From Lactobacillus sp. ESL0680 (GTDB lineage Bacteria > Bacillota > Bacilli > Lactobacillales > Lactobacillaceae): DNA of 64,000 nt. The position numbers and the translations under genes were made by a program. Location: the NCBI RefSeq assembly GCF_029392855.1, contig NZ_CP113945.1, positions 1,240,001 to 1,304,000 of the forward strand, given 5' to 3'. Below the pieces are notes generated by a model. It had not been told where the DNA came from and ran no database searches. It saw only the letters and a program-made list of their open reading frames with translations. Shown in pieces: positions 34,555 through 43,223 of the stretch (positions are counted from its first letter, which is position 1; every line of letters starts with the position of its first letter).

Positions 34555-34929
34555 ATGTTTGAAATCAAATTAACTAAAAAACAAATAATGTGATTAATCG
34601 CATTTTTACAAGTAATAGTTGCTGGAATTTATTATTATATTGAGCGGCCAAATCCTGATCCAATTAGTATTATTATCTACCTAGCAATTGGTTTATTATC
34701 CTTTGGCATGTCTTTTTCCAAGCGTCTAACAGCCGGAAAAACTATCAAAAAAGATGATATGACTAAAAATCAGAAATTTGAACAAAAACTTGAACTTTTT
34801 GGACTAGGAATAGCACTATTCTCAATAGTCATTAATTTTTCGGATTGGAGTTCCGAGCTACTTTTTATGGATGGTTACCTAATTGCATTACTGATGTCAC
34901 CAATACCCGATAGAACAACGGCAAAATAA
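34555..34929 (+). pseudogene. Membrane protein gene interrupted by an in-frame TGA
   Basis: An ATG at 34555 opens MFEIKLTKKQIM and meets TGA at 34591-34593. After it the same frame stays open for 112 codons to 34929, encoding LIAFLQVIVAGIYYYIERP and two more hydrophobic segments around a charged loop (KTIKKDDMTKNQKFEQK). The stop is one base from TGG (Trp). A later ATG at 34708 could give a 73-residue remnant but has no good ribosome binding site. The simplest reading is a recent nonsense mutation. Confidence 0.65.
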
Positions 34930-34932
34930 CAT

Positions 34933-34968
34933 AAAAACGTATTATCCCCACTAGATAATACGTTTTTT
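34933..34968. terminator. Terminator after the interrupted gene
   Basis: AAAACGTATTATC, a seven-base loop and GATAATACGTTTTTT, a perfect stem with a T-run, lie after the stop at 34929. Confidence 0.85.
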
Positions 34969-35028
34969 ATTGTCTTCTTTTAAGCAGCTAGCTCGGTCTT
35001 GTTGCGTCATTAATTACTTTGGCAAAAT

Positions 35029-35628
35029 CTAATGTTTACGATGGCGATATATCCATAACCCCATTAAGAATGCGACTCCTAATCCTGCTAACGCAATGCC
35101 GCCTCTAACTTGCCCCATATAAAAGAAACTCACACTAAGTAAAGTTAAAACTATTGCAAATATGATTGCACCTTTGGTACTAATTAAAAATTTCTGCCAG
35201 CCATATTCCAGACCTAAGGATTGTGACTCATCAAAATTATTAATATCTATCATGGCAGAACAAAGCATCATGTAACCCACCCAAGATAAAATTTCTATAG
35301 TCAAGTTAATACTCTTAACAAGTAGTATTCCTGTACTTATGCCCAACACGATAACAGCAATTATCAATTTCTTTTTAACTTGCTTCAGATTACTAACGAC
35401 TTCTCGCTTCTGCAGCGTTTCCCGCATTCCCGTATCTTCCTTCAATAATTCATCAAGTGAAAGCTGATAATAATCACTCAACTTAATCAAACTATTGATA
35501 TCAGGGTAGGACTTTTTATTCTCCCAATTTGAAAGTGTTTGTCTGGTAATCGCAAATTCTTGCGCGACTTGCTCCTGTGTTAATTTTTTGTTCAGCCGTG
35601 CCTGTTTTAAATGTTCACCAAATTTCAT
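35029..35628 (-). CDS. XRE-family regulator with C-terminal membrane domain
   Basis: From the ATG at 35628, preceded by GGAGGAGC, the product has 199 residues. Residues 1-65 are a helix-turn-helix (LTQEQVAQEFAITRQTLSNWENKKSYPD). After a basic linker come about four hydrophobic helices (from residue 88 on). Such proteins tie DNA binding to the membrane and often regulate adjacent transport or stress genes. The target is unknown. It is a single-gene unit. Confidence 0.85.
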   Translation of the reverse strand: MKFGEHLKQARLNKKLTQEQVAQEFAITRQTLSNWENKKSYPDINSLIKLSDYYQLSLDELLKEDTGMRETLQKREVVSNLKQVKKKLIIAVIVLGISTGILLVKSINLTIEILSWVGYMMLCSAMIDINNFDESQSLGLEYGWQKFLISTKGAIIFAIVLTLLSVSFFYMGQVRGGIALAGLGVAFLMGLWIYRHRKH

Positions 35629-35785
35629 TGCTTGCTCCTCCATTACATAATTAATTTTGCTTAACTATTAAATGAAATTCAAGCAAAGTTTCTTTGCATG
35701 CTGGTCTAGCAAGGTTTTGACAACAAAAATATTATCGAACAGAATTTAAAAAATACTAATTTGATTATGGATTAAGATTACATAT

Positions 35786-35813
35786 TAAAAGTAATACTTA
35801 CTAGTTACTTTTA
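35786..35813 (-). terminator. Weak A/T-rich hairpin after the RelE-type gene
   Basis: AAAAGTAA, a ten-base loop and TTACTTTT lie 17 bases beyond the toxin stop. The stem is A/T-rich, so termination may be weak. Confidence 0.4.
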
Positions 35814-35829
35814 TTCTCCCCTAAGCATA

Positions 35830-36102
35830 CTACTTTTTATAAACATCATTACGTTTATCAGCATTAATAACTAAAACCACAAACTTATCATCATGAATAT
35901 CTGCAATAACTCGATATTTACCTACTCGATAACGCCAAAGTGTATGCAAATTACCTTCCAATGCTTTTCCCCATAATCGAGGATTTTCAGAACCTGTAAT
36001 GTGACTATCAAGCCAAGTAATAATTCTTTTTTGAACTTGTAGATCAAGTTTTCGAAACTTTTTTAATCCTGCCTTATCAAATTCCCACTTAAATTTCGCC
36101 AT
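35830..36102 (-). CDS. RelE/ParE-superfamily toxin
   Basis: The 90-residue product starts MAKFKWEFDKAGLKKFRKLD. The RelE-fold pattern continues with KALEGNLHTLWRYRVGKYRVIADI and VVLVINADKRNDVYKK. The basic and Tyr/Arg residues late in the protein fit a ribosome-dependent mRNA endonuclease. I chose the ATG at 36102, which overlaps the antitoxin stop by 14 bases, because the product then matches the family length. A longer frame to 36162 lies inside the antitoxin gene. Confidence 0.88.
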   Translation of the reverse strand: MAKFKWEFDKAGLKKFRKLDLQVQKRIITWLDSHITGSENPRLWGKALEGNLHTLWRYRVGKYRVIADIHDDKFVVLVINADKRNDVYKK

Positions 36103-36319
36103 TTGACTTGCCAAAAACCATTTTTCTAACTTCTTCAGCTGATACTGTTCCTGTCGATTCATTTAGCATTTTAATTGCTTCTTGATAATCTTTCTGGTCT
36201 TCTACTTTTTCAGTAATGGCATTTCTCATATATGTAGAAACATTCTCACCTTCAAAATCAGCCATTTCTTTAACTTTGCGATACACATTCTCCGGAAATC
36301 TAATTGTTGTAACTGTCAT
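36089..36319 (-). CDS. RelB/DUF6290-type antitoxin
   Basis: The 76-residue protein begins MTVTTIRFPENVYRKVKEMA, a ribbon-helix-helix DNA-binding start, and ends with an acidic toxin-binding tail (ESTGTVSAEEVRKMVFG). GGGAGGAA precedes the ATG, and a TATAAT (36348-36353, minus) gives a leader of about 25 bases, where autorepression is expected. It is coupled to the RelE-type gene. Confidence 0.86.
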   Translation of the reverse strand: MTVTTIRFPENVYRKVKEMADFEGENVSTYMRNAITEKVEDQKDYQEAIKMLNESTGTVSAEEVRKMVFGKSNGEI

Positions 36320-36386
36320 AAAAATTCCTCCCTAATCTGTTATCACTATTATACCATTTATGACTACATTCGTATTCTACAAAGTA

Positions 36387-36431
36387 TAAATAAAACACAC
36401 GACCTCGATAAAATATCGAAATCGTGTGTTA
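36387..36431 (-). terminator. Terminator after the APC permease gene
   Basis: ACACACGATTTCGATA, a short loop, TATCGAGGTCGTGTGT and a T-rich tail lie on the minus strand between the permease stop and the antitoxin promoter. Confidence 0.8.
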
Positions 36432-36448
36432 CTAACAATCCAAAATAT

Positions 36449-37852
36449 CTATTCCAATTCTTGCCATTCTTTTCGAGAAATTAAATACATCAATAGCGGC
36501 AAAATTACAAAACCAAAGGCAACTGCTAAAATTGCATACCAATTAATCCCCACAACTTGACCATTCACAATCGTACCGAATTGGACCCGCCAGTTATATT
36601 CAATTAACATAAAAATCACGATGATAACGGACAAGACCGACGCAACAACATCAGTCAAAAAGTTCTTATTGGCTGGCAAAACTTTTTCTTTAGTCCGACC
36701 ACGATAAAACTGAATAACCGAAATCGGCACTACCGCGAATTCCAAAAATCTAACGATTGATCCCAAAGTAACCAAATTGGTCAAATCATATTGAAAGGCC
36801 ATTGGAATCAAGGTTGTGATTGCCGCTGAAATAAAAAACGTCCTAATTGGGAAGTTGCGCTTGGTTCTCTTAGTCAACTTCGTTGATAATTGATGCTCGC
36901 GTGCCATTGCTTCCAGAAAACGCGGTGCACTAAAGCTATAAGCGAAATTAATGCCCAGCATTGAGATTACTGCCCCTGCCAGAATGATATTATTTAACAG
37001 CGGATTAGCAAAAATTGTTGCTAACGCCACAACCTGATCTGTTTTCATTAACGCACTTGGATTAAGCAGCATTGCCACTGCCAAAACGCCAATATAAATA
37101 AAAGCAATTAAGATCACGGCTAGTGGAATAGCCCGTGGCAAGTTTTTCTCAGGTTCTTCCATATCTTCAGCACCAGAAGCTACCGCTTCAAAGCCTGAGA
37201 AGGCATACAGTGCCGAAACAACTGCCATCATAAACGTGCTGATTGTCACTGTCGGGACAATTGCTTTGCCACCCTCACGAATTCGGTCAACAGCACTTAA
37301 ATCATAGTGGCTGCCGGCAGTCATTAAAATAATTGCTCCGGCTACAATTAAAACAACTAACGATAAAGTCTTACAAATAGTTGATAAATTCATAACATAT
37401 TTTGTTATTCGTTGACCAAACAGATTAACAATTAAGTCTAGCAGCATTAATAGCAACAATCCAATAGTAATTGTCGTAAAACGATTGGGATTACCACCCA
37501 AAATCGCAATAACTGCCTTAACAATCCCGACTGAACTCGTACACCAGACGGCATCATTAGCAAAATAGCAGGTAACACCAATATAAAAGCCAAATTTATT
37601 ACCAAATGCGGCTTTAGCGTAAGCATAGGAGGAGCCGGATTTATTAACATATTTTGATGCTGATGCAAATGGCAGTGCCAATACAGCTGCAAAAATTGCA
37701 GCTAATAGGTAAACGAGCAGTGACTTGCTGCCCACCTGTCTAACTACTGTGCCGGGTGTCAAAAAGATTCCCGACCCGATAATCAAGTTAATTGTTAAAA
37801 ATACGATCGCCATAAACCCTAGTTTATCGCTCGCTTGCTTACGCTTGTTCAT
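36449..37852 (-). CDS. APC-family amino acid permease
   Basis: The 467-residue protein has about 12 hydrophobic helices. The first contains IGSGIFLTPGTVVRQVG, the APC substrate-binding glycine motif, and later come ALYAFSGFEAVASGAEDMEEPEKNLPRAI, the typical helix-6 and intracellular-loop signature. It resembles APC-type general amino acid permeases or exchangers. Substrate cannot be assigned. It is a single-gene unit at the end of the accessory stretch next to gltX. Confidence 0.88.
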   Translation of the reverse strand: MNKRKQASDKLGFMAIVFLTINLIIGSGIFLTPGTVVRQVGSKSLLVYLLAAIFAAVLALPFASASKYVNKSGSSYAYAKAAFGNKFGFYIGVTCYFANDAVWCTSSVGIVKAVIAILGGNPNRFTTITIGLLLLMLLDLIVNLFGQRITKYVMNLSTICKTLSLVVLIVAGAIILMTAGSHYDLSAVDRIREGGKAIVPTVTISTFMMAVVSALYAFSGFEAVASGAEDMEEPEKNLPRAIPLAVILIAFIYIGVLAVAMLLNPSALMKTDQVVALATIFANPLLNNIILAGAVISMLGINFAYSFSAPRFLEAMAREHQLSTKLTKRTKRNFPIRTFFISAAITTLIPMAFQYDLTNLVTLGSIVRFLEFAVVPISVIQFYRGRTKEKVLPANKNFLTDVVASVLSVIIVIFMLIEYNWRVQFGTIVNGQVVGINWYAILAVAFGFVILPLLMYLISRKEWQELE

Positions 37853-37984
37853 TTCTTTACCCCATTTCTTCAGTGTATTATTAACATTATATTAAATTAT
37901 TAAAATTAAAGCTAGCAAAATATAAAATTTTATTATATAAATTTATTTTTGCTCATAAAGATAGTTTTATATATACTTAAACAG

Positions 37985-38023
37985 CAAAAAAACTGACCTA
38001 CTTCAACAGTAAGTCAGTTTTTT
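37985..38023 (-). terminator. Terminator after gltX
   Basis: AAAAAACTGAC, an imperfect stem and GTCAGTTTTTT lie just past the gltX stop. Confidence 0.85.
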
Positions 38024-38035
38024 AATTATTAATAA

Positions 38036-39535
38036 TTACAGACCGTTTTCGCTCATTTGCTTCAAAGTCAAATCAAGGTGCTCAAGCACTCTATCCTTGC
38101 CTAACAATTCCATGGCCTCGCCCACTCCAGGACCAACCATTGATCTAGTTGTCGCAATCCGAATTGGCATAAACAAGCGTCTACCTTTAATTCCAGTTTC
38201 ACGACGTGTTGCCTGCACTGCATTCATAATTTGTGGTGCTGTAAAGCGCGGAATTAAATTAAGTTGCTTCTTAAATTCTTCAATTACCGGACGAGCTTCA
38301 TCCTTGCGAATTTCATCAATTTCTTCGTCACTTAAATCTTTAGGTGCAGCGAAGAAAATTTTAGCCAAATCAACAATCTGCTTAGTGTAAGACATTTGGA
38401 CTGAGTAAATGTTAACTAGTTGCCGAACCCATTCCATCTTTTCTGGTGTTGGGTCTTGTTCAACTAGACCTGCTTCTTGCAAGTTGTTCAATGCAAGATC
38501 TAGCAAGGTATCACGGTCAGCCTGCTTGATGTACTGGTTGTTAATCCATTCCAACTTCTTTTGGTCAAAAGTAGCTGGGGACTTTGATAACCTCTCTGGA
38601 TCAAATTGTTTAATCAACTCACGTTGGTTAAAGATTTCATTTTCACCACCGGGTGACCAGCCAAGCAAAGTAATGAAGTTGAACATCGCATCTGGCAAGT
38701 AGCCAAGGTCACGATATTGTTCAATAAATTGCAATACTGATTCATCACGCTTAGATAATTTCTTACCCGTATCAGCACTGATAATCAAGGTCATATGACC
38801 AAACTTCGGTGGTTCCCAGCCAAGAGCTTGGTAAACAGCCAATTGCTTAGGTGTGTTTGAAATATGGTCATCCCCACGCAGAACGTGTGTAATTTCCATC
38901 AAGTGGTCATCAATAACAACCGCGAAGTTGTAAGTTGGCATCCCATCGCGCTTTTGAATAACAAAGTCGCCGCCGATTGTATCAGATTCAAAGCTTAAGT
39001 GACCCTTAACAATGTCATCCCAAGCATAAGTAACCATTTCTGGAATGTGAATTCGAACAACTGGAGTTAAGCCTTTAGCTTCGGCATCGGCTTGTGCCTG
39101 CTTGATTTCATCAGCAGTCATTCCCTCATATTCGTAAGTATAATGAGGGGCAATACCCATTGCTCGTTGTTCTTCACGTTGTTCTTCCAGCTCTTCCTCA
39201 GTCTTGTATGAGTAATAAGCCTTACCTTCATCAATTAACTGCTTGATGTACTTATTGTAAATATCTTTACGTTCTGATTGACGATAAGGACCGTAATCGC
39301 CGCCCTTATCAGGACCTTCATCCCAGTCAATGCCCAACCAGTGCAAGTTCTCCATTTGGGAACGCGCACCACCTTCGACATTACGTTTCAAGTCAGTGTC
39401 TTCAATTCGTAAAACTAAAGTTCCCTTAGTATGCCGCGCAAACAAATAATTAAACAGCGCGGTCCGTGCATTACCAATGTGTAAGTGTCCCGTTGGACTT
39501 GGGGCATATCTTACACGAATTTTTTGTTTTGCCAA
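38036..39535 (-). CDS. gltX: Glutamyl-tRNA synthetase
   Basis: This class I synthetase has 499 residues. The HIGH motif is [11 protein letters not shown] near residue 15 and the KMSKS motif is [10 protein letters not shown]. In species lacking GlnRS the enzyme also charges tRNA-Gln with Glu, and Firmicutes usually rely on this route. The start is a TTG preceded by GAGG eight bases upstream, and a nearby ATG is out of frame. cysE, between gltX and cysS in B. subtilis, is replaced by the accessory stretch. Confidence 0.97.
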   Translation of the reverse strand: MAKQKIRVRYAPSPTGHLHIGNARTALFNYLFARHTKGTLVLRIEDTDLKRNVEGGARSQMENLHWLGIDWDEGPDKGGDYGPYRQSERKDIYNKYIKQLIDEGKAYYSYKTEEELEEQREEQRAMGIAPHYTYEYEGMTADEIKQAQADAEAKGLTPVVRIHIPEMVTYAWDDIVKGHLSFESDTIGGDFVIQKRDGMPTYNFAVVIDDHLMEITHVLRGDDHISNTPKQLAVYQALGWEPPKFGHMTLIISADTGKKLSKRDESVLQFIEQYRDLGYLPDAMFNFITLLGWSPGGENEIFNQRELIKQFDPERLSKSPATFDQKKLEWINNQYIKQADRDTLLDLALNNLQEAGLVEQDPTPEKMEWVRQLVNIYSVQMSYTKQIVDLAKIFFAAPKDLSDEEIDEIRKDEARPVIEEFKKQLNLIPRFTAPQIMNAVQATRRETGIKGRRLFMPIRIATTRSMVGPGVGEAMELLGKDRVLEHLDLTLKQMSENGL

Positions 39536-39610
39536 AATTCATGCCTCTTTCAAAATAGTAAATTCAAACAATTTTAGTTTACCCGTAATAGCAAAAAAGT
39601 TCAATCTTTC

Positions 39611-40987
39611 CTAGCCTAAAACCAGTTTTAATGCTTGGGCAATACTAGAAACAGGAATTACTTCAATCCCTAAATTCTTTAAACTAGCCTGCATATTGTG
39701 CCGTGGAATAAAAATTCGCTTGAAGCCAACCTTAGCAGCTTCTTTAATTCGAACCTCAATTTTATTAACTCGGCGCACTTCACCGGTCAAACCAACTTCA
39801 CCAACAAAACAATCAGTTGGCAAAATTTCTTGGTTTTTATAACTAGAAGCAATTGCCATCACGACTGCTAGATCAACAGCAGGTTCATTCAAGCGAATCC
39901 CGCCAGTTGCGGTCAAGTATACATCCTGATTCTGCAGCATTAAGTTGCCCCGCTTCTCCAGAACTGCCAATAACAGTGACGCACGATTATAATCAATTCC
40001 TGACGTTGTTCTCTTAGCATAGCCAAACGCGGTCGGTGTCACTAACGCCTGAATTTCGGCTAATAGCGGTCGTGTACCTTCAAGCGAAACGACAACTGCT
40101 GAGCCCGTTGACTTAGGCAAGCGTTCATCCAGAAAGATTGCCGATGGATTAGTAACTTCCTGCAGTCCCTCATTAACCATCTCAAACATGCCAATTTCGT
40201 TAGCCGCACCAAAACGATTTTTCACAGAATGCAAAATTCGGTAGGCATGATGCTCATCACCTTCAAAATAGAGCACAGTATCGACCATATGCTCCAAAAT
40301 TTTGGGTCCGGCAATTGTCCCTTCCTTAGTCACGTGACCAATCACAAAGACCGTAATGGCATCCATCTTGGCAATTTTCATTAATTCACTCGTTACCTCG
40401 CGCACCTGCGAAGCTGAACCCGTCATTGAGTCAAGACTGGGTTCATTCATTGTCTGAATAGAATCAATAACAACAAAGTCCGGTTGAACATCCGCTATCT
40501 GCTGACGAATATCTTCCATATCGGTTTCTGGAAAGAGCAACATGCTGCTGGCACCTAAGCCCAAGCGATTAGCACGTAGCTTAATTTGGTTAGCCGATTC
40601 TTCCCCCGATACATACAGTACCTTGTGATCATTGGCTAAGTCACTCATAATCTGCAACATTAACGTCGACTTGCCAATTCCTGGGTCCCCACCGATTAAA
40701 ACGAGCGAACCGGGTACAATCCCGCCGCCAAGCACGCGGTTTAATTCCTCAGATTTAGTCTGAATCCGTTCTTCTCTTTCAGCTTTAACACTATCAAGTC
40801 GGACCGGTTCATTAACCCCCGTTTTTTTAATTAATCTACTTGGACTAGCCTTAGTCGACCGCGCTGCCACCTGCTCAGTTTCCTTTTCAAACTGGTTCCA
40901 TGCCCCACAATTGGGACAACGTCCTAAGTAACTAGCCGAGATATAACCACACGAACGGCATTTATACTTAGTCTTAATCTTTGCCAT
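39611..40987 (-). CDS. radA: DNA repair protein RadA
   Basis: The 458-residue protein has a zinc finger (Cys10, Cys13, Cys24, Cys27), a RecA-like ATPase with Walker A GGDPGIGKST (99-108), the RadA-specific KNRFG motif and a C-terminal Lon-like domain (PTDCFVGEVGLTGEVR). It promotes branch migration in recombination and transformation. It starts right after the dut stop. Confidence 0.97.
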   Translation of the reverse strand: MAKIKTKYKCRSCGYISASYLGRCPNCGAWNQFEKETEQVAARSTKASPSRLIKKTGVNEPVRLDSVKAEREERIQTKSEELNRVLGGGIVPGSLVLIGGDPGIGKSTLMLQIMSDLANDHKVLYVSGEESANQIKLRANRLGLGASSMLLFPETDMEDIRQQIADVQPDFVVIDSIQTMNEPSLDSMTGSASQVREVTSELMKIAKMDAITVFVIGHVTKEGTIAGPKILEHMVDTVLYFEGDEHHAYRILHSVKNRFGAANEIGMFEMVNEGLQEVTNPSAIFLDERLPKSTGSAVVVSLEGTRPLLAEIQALVTPTAFGYAKRTTSGIDYNRASLLLAVLEKRGNLMLQNQDVYLTATGGIRLNEPAVDLAVVMAIASSYKNQEILPTDCFVGEVGLTGEVRRVNKIEVRIKEAAKVGFKRIFIPRHNMQASLKNLGIEVIPVSSIAQALKLVLG

Positions 40988-41539
40988 TTAGATTCCTTCC
41001 TCATTGGTTGAGCCAAAGCCATTGGTCCGCTGCCGGCTAACAGGCAGATCGTTGTCTGTCTTTAAGTATTGCACAAAAATCCCTTGTCCAATTCGATCGC
41101 CCTTGCGAATTTGCAGCGGCCGCACGCCGTAATTAATTACCTGCATAAAAATTTCACCCTCATTGTTAGGGTTATTGTAATAATCTGAGTCAATTACCCC
41201 GATACCATTTGGCAGGCTCAAATTACGCTTGAAGGTATTGGACGACCGGTTAGCCAGTACTAAGACCTCATCATCGGGCATGTATGCCTTAATTCCTGTC
41301 GGAATCAGCAGCGGCTGCAAAATTTGATCTGCCAGTTGGTAATCAGGTTCATATAAGTGATGGCCGTTTCTAATTAAGCGAAAAATCCGGACAAAATTTA
41401 AGCGCCAAATACTTGGAATAACCATATCCTTAGCAGCTTCTATATCATAGCCCGCACTAGCAATCGTTTGCCGCCTTGGCAAATTAATATTTTTATTTTC
41501 ATAACTCGATACAATCTCAAAGCCCCTTGTTTTATTCAT
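40988..41539 (-). CDS. dut: dUTP diphosphatase
   Basis: The trimeric-type dUTPase has 183 residues. The motifs are ASAGYDIEAA (I), RSSNTFKRNL (II), GIGVIDSDYYNNPNNEGEI (III), RKGDRIGQGIF (IV) and RTNGFGSTNEEG (V). An insert of about 25 residues follows motif I. It keeps uracil out of DNA and supplies dUMP for thymidylate synthesis. GGGAG precedes the ATG. Confidence 0.95.
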   Translation of the reverse strand: MNKTRGFEIVSSYENKNINLPRRQTIASAGYDIEAAKDMVIPSIWRLNFVRIFRLIRNGHHLYEPDYQLADQILQPLLIPTGIKAYMPDDEVLVLANRSSNTFKRNLSLPNGIGVIDSDYYNNPNNEGEIFMQVINYGVRPLQIRKGDRIGQGIFVQYLKTDNDLPVSRQRTNGFGSTNEEGI

Positions 41540-41581
41540 TATTTACTCCCTTTAAACTCTGCAAAACTATTTTACAATAGA

Positions 41582-41611
41582 TTGCGGGCTTTAATTAAAA
41601 TCTTCTATAAT
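41582..41611 (+). promoter_or_regulatory. Promoter of the small acetyltransferase
   Basis: TTGCGG (41582-41587), 18 bases and a perfect TATAAT (41606-41611) lie on the plus strand. Confidence 0.55.
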
Positions 41612-41653
41612 AAATACGTAAAAAGCCAAACTTATTTTGTAAAGGACACACCC

Positions 41654-41956
41654 ATGTATAGCATTAATGATCCCCACCAATTTTTTAAAATTTATGATGA
41701 TGACGACATACTTATTTGTCACTGGACAATGGATAAAGTTGAGCGCCAAGATGGCACCGTCTGGGTAATGAACCATTTCTTTATTAATCCAGCCGCTGAC
41801 AGTAAGCAAATTTTAGCAGAGCAAATGTCCATTGCCTTGAAAATTGCTCAAGAATCGCAGCGACCAATTTGGCCGCTTGACCCGCTGATAATTGCTTACT
41901 TTAGTAAGCATCCCGAATTTAACGAAATTTGGTACCACAAGCCAGCCGCAAAATAG
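41654..41956 (+). CDS. Small GNAT-like N-acetyltransferase (COG2388 type)
   Basis: The product has 100 residues from the ATG at 41654, with AAAGGA seven bases upstream. MNHFFINPAADSKQILAEQMSIALKIAQ followed by IWPLDPLIIAYFSKHPEF resembles the single-domain YjdJ/COG2388 acetyltransferase fold, in which the last motif packs on CoA. The typical Gly-rich loop is weak, so activity is uncertain. It is isolated, with its own promoter and a bidirectional terminator. Confidence 0.75.
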   Translation: MYSINDPHQFFKIYDDDDILICHWTMDKVERQDGTVWVMNHFFINPAADSKQILAEQMSIALKIAQESQRPIWPLDPLIIAYFSKHPEFNEIWYHKPAAK

Positions 41957-41973
41957 CGACAATATAATTAAAC

Positions 41974-42010
41974 GAAAAAAACTCGCAAGTATAATTCTTA
42001 CGAGTTTTTT
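41974..42010. terminator. Bidirectional terminator
   Basis: AAAAAACTCGCAAG, a seven-base loop and CTTACGAGTTTTTT lie between the converging acetyltransferase and MFS genes. Confidence 0.82.
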
Positions 42011-42026
42011 AATAAGATAATTTTAC

Positions 42027-43220
42027 TTAATTAAGGGAATTCTTGACCAAATTCTTTTGAAACTTAACTAACAGACAACAGCAACTAATGACAATTGCCA
42101 AGATGCCGCTAACAGAAAAGACATTAAAGCCAATATTCTTGACCATTGTCGTTAATGGGTTAATAACAAATGGGCTAACAACACCACCAACTGAATAAAT
42201 GGCAACATAAATTCCCAACGCCATTGAGACAGTGCTGTCGTCAACCGCAATTGAAATTAGGTAGGGGAACTGTCCCATTGCGATACTCATGGCTGCCCCA
42301 ACCAAGAAGCTGCCGATAAAGACAATAACTAATGAATGGACAAAGCCAATCAGCAGATAGGAGATACCATAAAGTAAAAATGACAGTGCAATTGACGAAT
42401 ATCTAAATTTCTTACCAAGAATACCAACGATTAAACCACAGAGCATCCCACCAATTAATGAAATTGTCGAAGTCAATGCGGCTTGTGATGTGGCCCCTAG
42501 TCCCTGCTCAACAACAAAAAGGGAAATGTTGTTGTTCAAAACATTATTTAACAGCATTGTTAAAAATGCCCACAATGCACAGTAAAAAACATATTTGTTT
42601 AGCTTGATCTTGCCTGCTTCTTTAGTCTGGTGATTATCATCAGACACATCTTTAGGATGCATTGGCAATAACATAGTGACAACCAGCAAAATTAACAGTG
42701 AAAAGAGATAAATCCAATAATTATTAACCCAACTGCTCGCGGCAGCTAATTGCCCGCCACCCATGATAAAGACAACACCACCAATGTTAATGAACGTGGT
42801 GGACAAGCCCATCGTTGATTCCCGTTCTTTTTTAGGTAAAATTTGTGAAATCAGGACTTGCGTTAAATTAGTACAAGCTCCTTGACCCAAACCAACTAAA
42901 CAAGAACAGATTATCAAGAAAATAAAGCTCTCATGGAAAAACAATGGTAATAAGCCACCAATTACAACAAGTAGAATTGAACCGACAGTTAAACTTTTCA
43001 AATTAATCTTACCAGCCGTCAATTTACCAATTATTAGTCCAGCAACCATCATAAACAGGTTGGGCAACGAGGTCAGCATTTGAACACTAGTATTATTTAG
43101 GGCAAAGTGCTGCGCGATTGCCGCATATGAGGGTGTAATGGCTAAGGCAGCCATGCCAATCATACTAACTGCCAAAACACCAATTCGTGTTTTTAGAACA
43201 TATTGTTTAGAAACGTTCAC
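42027..43220 (-). CDS. MFS transporter
   Basis: The 397-residue protein has 12 predicted helices with the helix 2-3 loop GLIIGKLTAGKINLK and an internal repeat in the second half (GMLCGLIVGILGKKFR). The start is a GTG (43220) with GGAAG nine bases upstream, and it follows the flavoprotein gene by three bases, so it belongs to the same operon. Co-transcription with two fumarate-reductase-like flavoproteins and an SDR protein suggests import or export of the compound they convert. The substrate is unknown. Confidence 0.85.
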   Translation of the reverse strand: MNVSKQYVLKTRIGVLAVSMIGMAALAITPSYAAIAQHFALNNTSVQMLTSLPNLFMMVAGLIIGKLTAGKINLKSLTVGSILLVVIGGLLPLFFHESFIFLIICSCLVGLGQGACTNLTQVLISQILPKKERESTMGLSTTFINIGGVVFIMGGGQLAAASSWVNNYWIYLFSLLILLVVTMLLPMHPKDVSDDNHQTKEAGKIKLNKYVFYCALWAFLTMLLNNVLNNNISLFVVEQGLGATSQAALTSTISLIGGMLCGLIVGILGKKFRYSSIALSFLLYGISYLLIGFVHSLVIVFIGSFLVGAAMSIAMGQFPYLISIAVDDSTVSMALGIYVAIYSVGGVVSPFVINPLTTMVKNIGFNVFSVSGILAIVISCCCLLVKFQKNLVKNSLN

Positions 43221-43223
43221 TTG

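Noticed and set aside
34708..34929. Separate 73-residue gene inside the interrupted membrane-protein gene
   Set aside because: The frame continues upstream for another 38 codons to the TGA with coherent hydrophobic coding, and no ribosome binding site precedes 34708, so it is treated as part of the pseudogene.
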